DNA of 64,000 bases from Saprospiraceae bacterium (GTDB lineage: Bacteria; Bacteroidota; Bacteroidia; Chitinophagales; Saprospiraceae). The position numbers were made by a program, and so were the translations under genes. This document shows, one piece after another, positions 25,211-33,906 of this stretch; position 1 is the stretch's first letter; every line of letters starts with the position of its first letter. Below the pieces are notes generated by a model. It saw nothing but the letters and a program-made list of their open reading frames with translations, had not been told where the DNA came from and did no database searches. The stretch spans positions 62,001 to 126,000 of the forward strand of contig JABAQQ010000052.1 of assembly GCA_019187225.1 (NCBI GenBank). Direction: 5' to 3'.

Positions 25211-27640
25211 ATGAAATGGCTCCTTTTTTTTGTCTTTGCGTTCGGTTTTACACCCGAAAATTTTGCTCAGCAACAAGCGACCTTGCCACAAGCAAAATCC
25301 TCTTTGCATACCAACCGCTTGCGCATTAGTGAACTTCAGCCGGGAGGAATTAACTGGCGACGGCTTCCCAATGGGATAGTAGATTTTAATCAAATTCCTA
25401 TCTCTGTAGATTTCGACGGAACACCCAAAGCATCTGCAGGAATAGAATTTTCAGGGCTTTGGCTTGGAGGAATAGATACTGCGGGGCAATTGCGCGTTTC
25501 CTGTTCGGATGCATACAATTCGCATGAATTTCCTTTTGTGGCCGGCCCATTGAGTGGAGATTGGTCTACTGACAGCATCAATGCAATTCAATGGGACCGC
25601 TTTTTTCAGGTGGACAGAATTTCGCTTGAAAAACACAGGGCAGACTGGGCTGATAATGGAATATTGGATAATCCTTTGCCATCAATCGTTGGTTGGCCGG
25701 GGCGTGGCAATCCGAATTTTGAACTTCAATATGGATTTACTTTGCCCGACGGCGAACTCGCTCCTTTTGTGGATATGAACGGCGACGGTATATACAATGC
25801 CTTTGATGGCGATTACCCGCACCCTCCTTCGCTCGATCCGGATATTCTCCCCGGTGAAATCATTTGGAACATTTTTAATGACGCCTATGGTAGGTTTACC
25901 GACAAACCCCTCGGCGTGGAAGTACAGTCTACCGCCTGGGCTTTGACCTGTGAGAACAATGACCTGTTGAATGAAACGGTTTTCTTCTCCTACCGGGTCG
26001 TCAACCGTTCAGGGTTTTATCTGGACTCCGTAGTTGCCGGGATTTGGCTAAATCCTAATCTGGGTGCGTCACAAAACGACCATTGGGGGACGCACGCTTC
26101 CTCCAATTCCATTTTTATCTACAACGAAGACAATATTGATGAACTCCAGTATCTCTACCTGAATTCCTTTGGTGAGAATCCTCCTGTCGTTACGTTTACA
26201 AGTTTGAATCAACCGCTTTACAAAACTATGTACCACGTCACGGGTGTAGCATGCGACGCTTTTCATTTGTATGGACCAGTTACGAAACCCGATTATTATC
26301 GCTTTTTGAATGGCGTTTGGAATAACGGTGTTCCCCTGAGTTATGGAGGCTCGGGGCCTGGAATGGGTTTGCCTACAGATTTCGCTTTTCCCGGCGACCC
26401 GAACGATCCCGGCAGTTGGTCTATGCTTAACATTTATTGGACTTGCATTACGAAATTTGCCTTAAGTAGTTTTTATATAGGCACACTGTCGAATGATTCT
26501 TCGTTTACCTTAGAGTTCGCCTTTTCCTATCATCGCGGAGCAGATTTGAACCATCTTCAAAATGTCACCTATTGTTTCAACCGTTTAGACCAATTGCATC
26601 AGCTCTATGATGTTAAATTCTCAAGCTCCTGCATTCTTCCGGAGCTCTGTACCGATGATTGCGTATGGCCGGGCGACTTCGACCGCAATGGTATTGTTCG
26701 TTTGTGTGACCTGCTTCCGCTGGGTGTGGGCTGGGGAACCGTTGGGCCGGAGCGCCCCGGATTGGTCACATGGTCGCCTCATACAGCGACCAACTGGAAT
26801 ATTTTATACAACAACACATATGATCTCAAACACCTGGACGCCAATGGCGACGGGACTTTAAATCTATCCGATGTCAATGTCAATCAGACGTTTTATGGAT
26901 TGACAGTGCCGGATTACTCACCTGCTCCCGATACCTATAAGGTTGGCGACGGGTTGTGGATGAAGCATTCTTATAGTCCGACAAATCCGGATAATGTATA
27001 TGCCAATGACCTGATAGTAATCAAAACCTATGTTGGAAGCGTCGCATCACTTTATGGTGTAGCATTTGAAATGGAGTACGACACCAATTACTGGAAGTTT
27101 GTTTCTTTGGTCAATGCTTCCTCAGCACCTTTGAAAGTTGCCAAACAAAATGGAGGCGCAATCGAATGTGCGCGGGTTTTCACTGACCAATCGAGTGAAT
27201 TTGCTCCCAACCAAATTCTGCTCCATACAAATCTCCGCGCCAAAGCCATCCCCGATTCTCTTTCCGACACAACGCTCATCCGCATTAAGAATATTCGCGG
27301 CATCCGGGCCGACGGCTCAGAAATTCCCATGAGCGCCAACTTCCTGCGTTATTGTTTTGGCGGCGGTTGCCCGGCTTATATAGGAACCTATGAAGTGCAA
27401 AGCGAAAGTGTTCATGTTTATCCCAATCCTTCTTCCGGGCGACTCACGCTCGTCGCACCTGACATGACATGGGAATATATCGAAGCATTTGACATGGCTG
27501 GTCGCCTGCTGCGGCGTTGGGAGGGGCCGGGCACCGAGCAAACTGAACTCGATTTAAGCGGAATGGCGCCGGGTTGGATTTTGTTGCGCCTCGGAAGCGG
27601 AGAGTGGATTGGGCAGCAACGTGTGTTGTTGATGCGCTGA
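25211..27640 (+). CDS. Large secreted protein with dockerin-like motifs and T9SS sorting domain
   Basis: An 809-residue protein with a signal peptide (MKWLLFFVFAFGFTPENFAQ). Near residues 485-560 two Ca-binding dockerin-like loops appear ('WPGDFDRNGIVRLCDLLPLG', 'DANGDGTLNLSDVNVNQTFY'). Residues about 600-730 look like a cohesin/Ig-like beta domain. The last 75 residues ('VYPNPSSGRLTLVAP', 'AFDMAGRLLRRW', 'GWILLRLG') form a type A T9SS C-terminal sorting domain, so the protein is exported through the outer membrane and anchored or released. The N-terminal 480 residues have no recognised domain. PorX at 8260 is a regulator of this secretion route. Confidence 0.88.
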   Translation: MKWLLFFVFAFGFTPENFAQQQATLPQAKSSLHTNRLRISELQPGGINWRRLPNGIVDFNQIPISVDFDGTPKASAGIEFSGLWLGGIDTAGQLRVSCSDAYNSHEFPFVAGPLSGDWSTDSINAIQWDRFFQVDRISLEKHRADWADNGILDNPLPSIVGWPGRGNPNFELQYGFTLPDGELAPFVDMNGDGIYNAFDGDYPHPPSLDPDILPGEIIWNIFNDAYGRFTDKPLGVEVQSTAWALTCENNDLLNETVFFSYRVVNRSGFYLDSVVAGIWLNPNLGASQNDHWGTHASSNSIFIYNEDNIDELQYLYLNSFGENPPVVTFTSLNQPLYKTMYHVTGVACDAFHLYGPVTKPDYYRFLNGVWNNGVPLSYGGSGPGMGLPTDFAFPGDPNDPGSWSMLNIYWTCITKFALSSFYIGTLSNDSSFTLEFAFSYHRGADLNHLQNVTYCFNRLDQLHQLYDVKFSSSCILPELCTDDCVWPGDFDRNGIVRLCDLLPLGVGWGTVGPERPGLVTWSPHTATNWNILYNNTYDLKHLDANGDGTLNLSDVNVNQTFYGLTVPDYSPAPDTYKVGDGLWMKHSYSPTNPDNVYANDLIVIKTYVGSVASLYGVAFEMEYDTNYWKFVSLVNASSAPLKVAKQNGGAIECARVFTDQSSEFAPNQILLHTNLRAKAIPDSLSDTTLIRIKNIRGIRADGSEIPMSANFLRYCFGGGCPAYIGTYEVQSESVHVYPNPSSGRLTLVAPDMTWEYIEAFDMAGRLLRRWEGPGTEQTELDLSGMAPGWILLRLGSGEWIGQQRVLLMR

Positions 27641-27826
27641 ATTTCCCCTTCTTTATCAAGGGATTGCACCGCGATTTGTCCTGCGACTGCCTGCGGGGCC
27701 CTCCCCTGCTCATATCGTGAAACCGAAGTCGTTGTTGTAAAGGCAAGTAAAAAATCCACTAAATAGAATTTTATATCCACAAAAAAGATTTTTTTCTTAT
27801 TTTTACCGATAAAAACCTCCCGCACC

Positions 27827-28289
27827 ATGTCCGACAGCGAAATCATCTTGTACCAGTCCGAAGACGGCCAGACCAAAGTCGAAGTCCGTATGGAGGGAGA
27901 GACGGTTTGGCTGACGCTGAACCAGTTGGTCGAGCTTTTCCAAAAGGCAAAGTCCACCATCAGCGAGCACATCCGCAACATATTTTGAGGAGGGCGAACT
28001 TCCCGAAAACGAGGCAACTGTTCGGAAATTCCGAACAGTTCAAAGCGAAGGCGGACGCGAAGTGGAAAGAGATTTGGAATTTTACAACCTCGATGTCATT
28101 ATCTCGGTGGGGTACCGAGTAAAATCGCATCGCGGCACACAATTCCGCATCTGGGCGACGCAGCGGCTGCGCGAGTACATCATCAAAGGTTTCGCGCTCG
28201 ACGACGAACGGCTGAAACGCGGTGGAGCGATGAACTATTTTGACGAACTCCAGCCCCAATTTTTTGAATGCCGAAAGGCGATTACATGA
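27827..28289 (+). pseudogene. rhuM-like virulence/abortive gene, frameshifted and truncated
   Basis: The first 54 codons (27827-27988) read SEIILYQSEDGQTKVEVRME ... NQLVELFQKAKSTISEHI and end in TGA right after 'HIRNIF'. Removing one T from the TTTT run at about 27982-27985 restores 'NIFEEGELPENEATVRKFRT', which continues as 'DLEFYNLDVIISVGYRVKSH' and 'RIWATQRLREYIIKGFALDD' in the frame of 28062. This is the RhuM family, normally about 330 residues. Here the product breaks off after 'GGAMNYFDEL', where the inverted repeat at 28263 begins. So the gene has a frameshift and has lost its C-terminal half. Confidence 0.85.
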
Positions 28290-28388
28290 TTGACGATTGA
28301 CGATGTTTCCTTACTTACCCATCAAATCTCAGGCGCTACCACCCACATCGTATTTCGTATTTCATGTAATCGCCTTTCGGCATTCAAA
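28263..28388. repeat. 27-bp perfect inverted repeat, 126-bp element
   Basis: Arms 28263-28289 and 28362-28388 are exact reverse complements (core atgccgaaaggcgattacat). Inside, the left side has ATTGACG twice and the right side CGTATTT twice, again 7-base units. The element joins the broken end of the rhuM-like gene to the stop of the esterase gene (2 bases away). It is either a MITE-like insertion or a hairpin of the array family. Confidence 0.88.
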
Positions 28389-28390
28389 CT

Positions 28391-29812
28391 TCACTGCTTC
28401 ACCATCTTCCCCGTCACCCATCTACCGCCTTTCTTCTTTACCTTGATGACATAGAAGCCCGCAGGCAGGTCGCCCGTCCACACGGGCTCGCCGCCGGCGA
28501 CGGTGGTGTCGCTCCACATGTTACCGTCGGCGCCCAATATTTGTACCTGGACGCGTTCGCCGGTGGCGATGCCCGAAAAACGCACCCAGGAACTGGTCGG
28601 GTTGGGGAAAATTTCCAATTGTTCCCTCCGGTTTTTTGGCCAGGTGACGGACGTGACCGCGCCCTGGAACAGCCATTCATAGGCATCGGGAAATTCGCGT
28701 GCCCAGAACCATTCGGAATGTTGCCCGTCGGACGGGACGTAGATGTATTTTTCGGAAGCGGAAAATCCGGCAGTGCTCATCGCGTTGGCTACTGCCAGCA
28801 TATTTTGCTCCACCGAAGCCGGTTCGTCGCCGCCCGCGAGGAAATAGACCCGCGCTTCGCCTTGTTTGGGATGCGAGGCGACGTGATTGGCCGGTTCATT
28901 TCCGCCAAACCAGAAAGCCGGCGAAAAAATGCCCGCTTTGGAGAACACATCCTGGCGTTCGGAAAAGGCGTACATCGAGATCAGGCCGCCCATGCTGCTG
29001 CCCATGATGCCGGTGGCGAGGCGACCCGGAAGGGTGCGGTACAGGGAATCAATATGCGGTTTGAGGGTATTGACGATAAATTCCACGTACAATGCTCCCT
29101 CACCGCCATCCTGGTATTCGGTGTTGTACCATGGAGAATATTCGTCGAGGCGGTTGGGGCCGTTGTCTATACCCACCACGATGCAGCCGTAGTCGCCTTC
29201 GGAATGTAATTGGTTAAGCGATTCGTCCACTTCCCATTCGGTGCCGAAAGCGGCGGTGTACTTATCGAACAGGTTTTGTGCGTCGTGCATATACAGCACG
29301 GGGTATTTTTTCGTAGTCGTCTGATAATCAGGGGGTACATAGACCCAAATGCGACGGTAACGGTTGAGTTGGGGCATATAGAAATCGTCGTCGAGTACCG
29401 CCACGTTGGGCGTCGCGGTTGAGTTGCTACCGCCGCTGAGGTCTTCCCAGGTCAGGATGTTGAGTTCGACTGTGGTGGGTTGGCCGTTGTAGTTGAGCAC
29501 GCGGTCGGGCAGGAAGCCGCCGTCGGCGTTGCCTTCCACGGTGGCCCAGCTGCCGCGCGTGAATTTGTACTTCACCTCACCCGCCGGCGGGTTGAGCGTG
29601 ATGCTGTACTGGCCATTGCCAATCGGCGAAAGAATGGTCGCCGGGTCTCCGGCGTTCCAGCCGTTGAACGTGCCGACGGCGTGGATATTGGCACCGGGCG
29701 GGGTATTCAGGGGGATGGACAATACTTTTAAGGTAAGTTGGCCGAAGGCCGTCGGCAGGATGCAATGGACAACAAATACTAAAAAAAGGGCAACGCGAAG
29801 TAGTTTTTGCAT
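28391..29812 (-). CDS. Secreted esterase with N-terminal carbohydrate-binding-like and T9SS sorting domains
   Basis: A 473-residue protein with a signal peptide ending near 'LPTAFGQ'. Residues about 25-110 ('FNGWNAGDPATILSPIGNGQ') resemble an early-set/CBM48-like beta domain. The centre is an alpha/beta hydrolase of the esterase D/Fes type: 'YPVLYMHDAQNLFDKYT', nucleophile motif GSSMGG near residue 270 and a late His in 'DGQHSEWFW'. The end ('LEIFPNPTSSWVRFSG', 'LPAGFYVIKVKKKGG') is a T9SS sorting domain. It is probably an exported carbohydrate or siderophore esterase. Confidence 0.9.
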   Translation of the reverse strand: MQKLLRVALFLVFVVHCILPTAFGQLTLKVLSIPLNTPPGANIHAVGTFNGWNAGDPATILSPIGNGQYSITLNPPAGEVKYKFTRGSWATVEGNADGGFLPDRVLNYNGQPTTVELNILTWEDLSGGSNSTATPNVAVLDDDFYMPQLNRYRRIWVYVPPDYQTTTKKYPVLYMHDAQNLFDKYTAAFGTEWEVDESLNQLHSEGDYGCIVVGIDNGPNRLDEYSPWYNTEYQDGGEGALYVEFIVNTLKPHIDSLYRTLPGRLATGIMGSSMGGLISMYAFSERQDVFSKAGIFSPAFWFGGNEPANHVASHPKQGEARVYFLAGGDEPASVEQNMLAVANAMSTAGFSASEKYIYVPSDGQHSEWFWAREFPDAYEWLFQGAVTSVTWPKNRREQLEIFPNPTSSWVRFSGIATGERVQVQILGADGNMWSDTTVAGGEPVWTGDLPAGFYVIKVKKKGGRWVTGKMVKQ

Positions 29813-29837
29813 TTGAAAATCGGATTGGATGAGAGAT

Positions 29838-29980
29838 ATTGGACTTTTTGACGTTGGACATTGGACTTTTGGCCGTCGCTAAAAAATCTGCGGCTTGTAA
29901 ACCAGAGTGCAATTCGCCGCAAAGTTCCGAAAAGTCCGGTGTCAAAAGTCCAAAGTCCAACGCCAATTAGTCCAACGTCC
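29838..29980. repeat. Inverted heptamer array between divergent genes
   Basis: Left arm about 29838-29873 carries NTTGGAC units; right arm about 29939-29980 carries GTCCAAN units. The right arm ends at the ATG of the YdcF gene. It is one of the few arrays not placed after a stop codon. Confidence 0.75.
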
Positions 29981-30751
29981 ATGTTTTTTATTCTTTCCAA
30001 ACTGCTCGCTTTTTTGTTGAAACCCCTGAATTGGATGGCCTTGCTGGCGGTATTCAGCTGGTTGACAAAAAATAAAAACCACCGGAAGCGGAGCGTTACA
30101 GCCCTGATCGCCATCCTGTTGGTGTTTTCCAATCCCTGGCTGGTAAACCAACTCACCAGCATCTGGGAATCGGGGAAACGAAGTCCCGACACCATTCTCC
30201 GGCCATACGACGTGGGTATTTTGCTCGGCGGCTACATCAATTTCAATGCCCAATCGCCACCGGGCGTCCTGACGTTGCACCAAGCCGGAAACCGCCTCAC
30301 GACGACCCTCATGTTGTATCAAACCGGTAGGATCCGCCATATCCTGCTTTCCGGAGGGGCGGGGCGGCTCATCGGCGACGTTCCGGCCGAAGCAGACGCG
30401 GCCCGCGTTTTTCTTTCTCAATGCGGCGTACCGGACAGCGCGATCTGGGTGGAAAACCGTTCGCGCAACACCCGGGAAAATGCGTTGTTTTCCAAAGATT
30501 TGCTCGACAGCATTGCGCCCGGAAACCGCTGCCTGCTCATTACTTCAGCCTGGCACATGCGGCGTGCGGAGGCTTGTTTTGAAAAAGCCGGGTTAACTTG
30601 CGACCCATTCGGTACCGACTTTATGAGTGAAACCAGCAACGGCAACTGGTTCAAATGGCTCGAACCCGACTGGAAAGCTTTATTAAAATGGGAATTTCTC
30701 ATCAAGGAATGGATCGGCTGGCTGGCATATAAGGCGAAAGGATATGTTTGA
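29981..30751 (+). CDS. YdcF-family (DUF218) membrane protein
   Basis: A 256-residue protein starting at MFFILSKLLAFLLKPLNWM; the upstream extension is made of array sequence. Two N-terminal membrane segments (about 1-25 and 30-50) precede the DUF218 domain: 'DVGILLGGYINFN', 'GNRLTTTLMLYQTGRIRHIL', 'SGGAG', 'VENRSRNTRENALFSKDLLD' and 'CLLITSAWHMRRAEACFEKAG'. The family includes SanA/ElyC, which act in cell-envelope biogenesis. The start is directly preceded by the heptamer array. Confidence 0.9.
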   Translation: MFFILSKLLAFLLKPLNWMALLAVFSWLTKNKNHRKRSVTALIAILLVFSNPWLVNQLTSIWESGKRSPDTILRPYDVGILLGGYINFNAQSPPGVLTLHQAGNRLTTTLMLYQTGRIRHILLSGGAGRLIGDVPAEADAARVFLSQCGVPDSAIWVENRSRNTRENALFSKDLLDSIAPGNRCLLITSAWHMRRAEACFEKAGLTCDPFGTDFMSETSNGNWFKWLEPDWKALLKWEFLIKEWIGWLAYKAKGYV

Positions 30752-30838
30752 TTTGCGGCACCCGACTTGCGCATGATTGAAAATGACGAAACGGTAACGG
30801 TACTCACCATACACCATGAAAAACGACCAGCAACAGTC

Positions 30839-31015
30839 ATGACAATGACATCCAATCTGGTTGATCTGCACCAAAAACGGATCTATCCTGCCCGGGTCAG
30901 CATCGAAGGCGGACGCATTACACGCATCGAAGAAACCGGGCGGCTTGGCTCAACCCGGTAGAGCATTACGGTCTTCCCGTTGGATTGCTGCGCGGTGGTC
31001 ATTGTTCAGGACTAT
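30839..31015 (+). pseudogene. Remains of an adenine-deaminase-like amidohydrolase gene
   Basis: The beginning (30839-30940) reads MTMTSNLVDLHQKRIYPARV followed by SIEGGRITRIEETG, the N-terminus of an adenine-deaminase-type amidohydrolase. The frame stops at 30961. In another frame 30952-30993 reads NPVEHYGLPVGLLR, a motif from the C-terminal part of such enzymes, and a third frame at 30992-31012 reads AVVIVQD, which fits the 'ADFVVVxD' segment just beyond it. The catalytic barrel, about 450 residues, is missing. This points to repeated deletions. The family call is by motif recall and is tentative. Confidence 0.6.
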
Positions 31016-32463
31016 TCTTTCACCAGTTCATAAACACCGTTTTTGAAAACGTATTTCCGTTCGCCGACTACCAGGGGCTCTTCGCTTTTCAGCGCGTTTT
31101 TCAAGTCGAGGTCGAGCACGGAAGTGTGCACCGATCCGCCTGTCAGAGCCGCTATGGTCAGGTAGTGGGAATGCACTACTTCGCCGTTGCCGCCGCAGAC
31201 GATGATATGGACGGGCTTTTTCACCTTACCGGCCAGTTTGATATCGCGAACGGGCGCGTAGTTGTCGGCGATCATCACGATTTGGGTACAATCGCTGCAT
31301 TTGTCCTGCGCCTGAAGCAGGGCTTCCACGTTGTTCTCCGGTGTATCGCCGCCGTAGCCGGCGTCGGAACAGCGGTAGGCCATATCCTGTATCTCGCTTA
31401 TTTTTTTGGAACTGACGTGGTAAATTCCACCGGTTTTGCCGATTTCTTTTTGGCTGTCGGGCTTGCGGTCGCCATCGTTGAAAAACACAAAATCTTCCAC
31501 ACCTTTGGCGGTGTATTGTTCGCGCCAAAGCACGATCTGCGACAAATAGCTCGTCATGCTGCCGGTCATATCCTGTACAACCACTAATTTTTCTTGTTTC
31601 CAAGCATTCCAATTGCGCTCCATAGCGCCCACAACGACGGTATCATTGCGGCGGTCAACGAAGAACGAACGATCCATCAATTTGCCTGTCAGAGCATTCA
31701 CCTTGTATGTTCGTTTGACGTAGGAAGTGTCATAGCGGTAGCCCAAATCGGTCGTGGAGCAAATTTTTTCCGGTTTTCTTTTCCAGAAAATTGCGGCGCG
31801 TTCGTTGTCGTAGCGAACTCCGCGTCTGGCTTTGTCTTTGTTGCGCGGCAGGTATTTGCCAGTCTCCTCACAATTGCGGTCGGTCAATTTTACAATTCTG
31901 ATCTGCCGTTCGGTGATGACGGTGTCGCGGGTGGCCGGTCCGGTCTTTTTCTTCGGCTTGACGGTTTCTCCCTTGGGCGTGGCCGGTACGAGCTTGCCGG
32001 ATTTGTCGCGGGAAGCGCTGCCCGGCGCGAGATGTACGGCGAATCCGTGAAACAAGCGCTCGCTTTCTTCCAGCGAGTTGCAGGCTGTTTGACGGATGAG
32101 ATTCCAGTCAATCAATTCATTTTCAAACAACTGCGGCGCTACCTTTTGCAGATTTTCCAGGCGTTCGCGGTTGAGCGCGGTTTGGTCGAATCCTTTGGTG
32201 CGGGCATACGAAGTGTAGGCCATATCTACCTGCGTGATCACTTCGCCGGAAAACCGGGTCAACACATCAAGGTTCAGAAAGTCGGATGTGCCGTATTCCA
32301 CGTGCAGGAAAATGCAGTCTTTACAGGTGGTGGTATCGTAAGCGGGAATATCCGCTACCGGTGCATCGAGAATGGTAGCAATGGTGTGTTGTGAGAAAAG
32401 GCTGAACTGCTGGCAAAAAAAAGCAAGGGAAAGTCGGATGAAAAAGGGGAGGCTGTTTTTCAT
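31012..32463 (-). CDS. Secreted VWA-like protein
   Basis: A 483-residue protein with a signal peptide (MKNSLPFFIRLSLAFFCQQF). The second half carries 'KLVVVQDMTGSMTSYLSQIV', where DMTGSM is a MIDAS-like D-x-T-x-S motif of von Willebrand factor A domains, then 'DFVFFNDGDRKPDSQKEIG', 'GGDTPENNVEALLQAQDKC' and 'TQIVMIADNYAPVRDIKL'. The first half is of unknown fold, with a basic Pro/Lys/Thr linker near residues 165-190. It probably binds a divalent ion and a partner in the periplasm. Its stop lies next to the adenine-deaminase remains. Confidence 0.72.
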   Translation of the reverse strand: MKNSLPFFIRLSLAFFCQQFSLFSQHTIATILDAPVADIPAYDTTTCKDCIFLHVEYGTSDFLNLDVLTRFSGEVITQVDMAYTSYARTKGFDQTALNRERLENLQKVAPQLFENELIDWNLIRQTACNSLEESERLFHGFAVHLAPGSASRDKSGKLVPATPKGETVKPKKKTGPATRDTVITERQIRIVKLTDRNCEETGKYLPRNKDKARRGVRYDNERAAIFWKRKPEKICSTTDLGYRYDTSYVKRTYKVNALTGKLMDRSFFVDRRNDTVVVGAMERNWNAWKQEKLVVVQDMTGSMTSYLSQIVLWREQYTAKGVEDFVFFNDGDRKPDSQKEIGKTGGIYHVSSKKISEIQDMAYRCSDAGYGGDTPENNVEALLQAQDKCSDCTQIVMIADNYAPVRDIKLAGKVKKPVHIIVCGGNGEVVHSHYLTIAALTGGSVHTSVLDLDLKNALKSEEPLVVGERKYVFKNGVYELVKE

Positions 32464-32533
32464 GGAAGGGGTGGTTTGGTGAGCAATTTATCGGAGAAAA
32501 TAACGGACGGGAAACAAATAGATTCCTGACTGC

Positions 32534-32541
32534 CAAAGATA
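32534..32541 (-). promoter_or_regulatory. Candidate -7 box (TATCTTTG) of the VWA-like gene
   Basis: On the minus strand TATCTTTG matches TAnnTTTG and lies 70 bases before the ATG; a TTG stands 17 bases upstream of it, slightly closer than usual. Confidence 0.5.
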
Positions 32542-32578
32542 AATACTTGCCAACCAAACAAAGATTATTTTTTTAACG

Positions 32579-32643
32579 AAACTGATGCAGTGTGCCGGGC
32601 CAATACCGGTGTAGAGCATCGGGGGTTGCCACTGCATCAGTTT
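32579..32643 (-). terminator. 14-bp perfect inverted repeat downstream of ilvE
   Basis: Arms 32579-32592 and 32630-32643 (aaactgatgcagtg) are exact reverse complements with a 37-base loop. It lies 74 bases after the ilvE stop; on the minus strand an A-rich rather than T-rich stretch follows, so it may be a processing or Rho-type signal. Confidence 0.5.
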
Positions 32644-32716
32644 GGCAATGACTAATAAAAACAACCTTATGAAAAGCGACTCCGTAAAACACGGTGCAAC
32701 GCGTTGAAGATTATTC

Positions 32717-33778
32717 CTATACCACGTAATTCCAGCCATGTATATCCGGCTGACTGCCAGTGCGGATGGCGTGCAACTCCCGCTTGAACGAATACATGAC
32801 AGCGTCGTCGTTGGTATAGCAGCCGAAACCTTCGGAACCGATCTGTATCCACTCGATGGGCGCCACCACCGCAGCAGTGCCCGCGCCGAATGCTTCCACG
32901 CGCTTGCCGCCGCGCAATGCCGCCTGCAACTCTTTCCAACTGATGCTGCGTTCCTCGGTGGCCATCCCGCGTTGTCGTGCCAGGGTCAGGATCGAATCGC
33001 GCGTGACCCCGTCCAGAAGGGTCGGGGTGAGTAGTGGCGTTATGAGCGTATCATCTATAATAAACATCGCGTTCATCGTCCCCGATTCTTCGATGAATTC
33101 GTGATGGCGGCTATCCGTCCAAAGTACCTGGTCGAATCCTTCCGCCCGGGCTTGTTGGGTGGGGTAAAACGCGGCGCCGTAGTTGCCGCCGCACTTGGCA
33201 TAGCCGGTGCCGCCTTCTGCGGCGCGCACGTATTCCAGTTCGACTTTGACGCGCAAGGGGTTGGCGTAGTATTGGGCCACCGGCGTCGCCACGATCATAA
33301 AAATATATTCATCGGCAACTTTCACCCCCAGCCTGGCTTCCGAAGCGAACATGAACGGACGCAGATACAAGGCCCCCTCGGGTTGGGTCGGCGCCCAGTC
33401 GCGGTCGAGGTCCACCAGTTCGTGCAGCGCCTGCAGGAATATTTCACTGGGCACTGCCGGCATACACATGCGTTCGAGAGAGCGGTTGAAACGTTCATGG
33501 TGCTTATCGGGCCTGAAAATGGAGATACGACCGTCTTCCATGCGGAAGGCTTTCATGCCTTCGAAAACCGTTTGGCCGTAGTGCAGCGCCAGTGCGAAGG
33601 GGCTCAATCGCAGATCGTGAAAAGGTTCGATGCGGGGATCTCGCCATTCGTTGCCGGCGAACTCGCTGATGAACAGGTGGTCGGTGGGTTCTTTACCGAA
33701 TGCCAGCCGGTCGAAGCGGGTTTGATCGAGGCGGCTTTTGGTTGTCCGGCGGATGGGAATTGCAAAGGCGGTTTCCAT
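32717..33778 (-). CDS. ilvE: Branched-chain-amino-acid aminotransferase
   Basis: A 353-residue class IV PLP aminotransferase of the long (type II, eukaryote-like) form. 'PFALALHYGQTVFEGMKAFR', 'SLERMCMPAVPSEIFLQALH', 'GGTGYAKCGGNYGAAFYPTQ' (the Lys binds PLP), 'EESGTMNAMFIIDD', 'LLDGVTRDSILTLARQRG' and 'FGAGTAAVVAPIEWI' are typical. It exchanges the amino group between Val/Leu/Ile and 2-oxoglutarate. The gene is preceded by a leader peptide and intrinsic terminator, and diverges from a MocR-type regulator, so two layers of control are likely. Confidence 0.95.
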   Translation of the reverse strand: METAFAIPIRRTTKSRLDQTRFDRLAFGKEPTDHLFISEFAGNEWRDPRIEPFHDLRLSPFALALHYGQTVFEGMKAFRMEDGRISIFRPDKHHERFNRSLERMCMPAVPSEIFLQALHELVDLDRDWAPTQPEGALYLRPFMFASEARLGVKVADEYIFMIVATPVAQYYANPLRVKVELEYVRAAEGGTGYAKCGGNYGAAFYPTQQARAEGFDQVLWTDSRHHEFIEESGTMNAMFIIDDTLITPLLTPTLLDGVTRDSILTLARQRGMATEERSISWKELQAALRGGKRVEAFGAGTAAVVAPIEWIQIGSEGFGCYTNDDAVMYSFKRELHAIRTGSQPDIHGWNYVV

Positions 33779-33801
33779 ATTTGTGTAGTGCAGTGGTGTT
33801 G

Positions 33802-33836
33802 AAAAAACCGGGCAGGAGCGAACACTCCGTGCCCGG
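33802..33836 (-). terminator. Attenuator terminator in the ilvE leader
   Basis: On the minus strand the stem CCGGGCA-c-GGAG / CTCC-TGCCCGG with a 6-base loop is followed by TTTTTT (33807-33802). It stands 24 bases upstream of the ilvE ATG and downstream of a 14-codon leader ORF, the layout of a transcription attenuator. Confidence 0.82.
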
Positions 33837-33849
33837 CCAATCTGTAAAA

Positions 33850-33894
33850 TCAGTTATGACCCCCGCCGGCCTTTGCCGGCGGGAAAATTTTCAT
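33850..33894 (-). CDS. ilvE leader peptide (14 codons)
   Basis: ATG at 33894 and TGA at 33850-33852 give MKIFPPAKAGGGHN. The codons for PPAKAGG coincide with a perfect 9-bp hairpin (33862-33870 with 33875-33883), so translating ribosomes would melt it. A terminator follows 14 bases later. The peptide has one Ile and no Val or Leu run, so the signal sensed is not obvious; the consecutive Pro and Gly codons could themselves cause stalling. It is too short for standard gene callers. Confidence 0.55.
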   Translation of the reverse strand: MKIFPPAKAGGGHN

Positions 33895-33906
33895 GGCTTA
33901 ATTTAT

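Noticed and set aside
30861-31587. Plus-strand ORFs overlapping the VWA-like gene
   Set aside because: They are antisense to a well-formed secreted protein; only the first 150 bases contain real amidohydrolase remnants.
33100-33802. 233-codon plus-strand ORF over ilvE
   Set aside because: It is antisense to ilvE, whose PLP motifs are intact.
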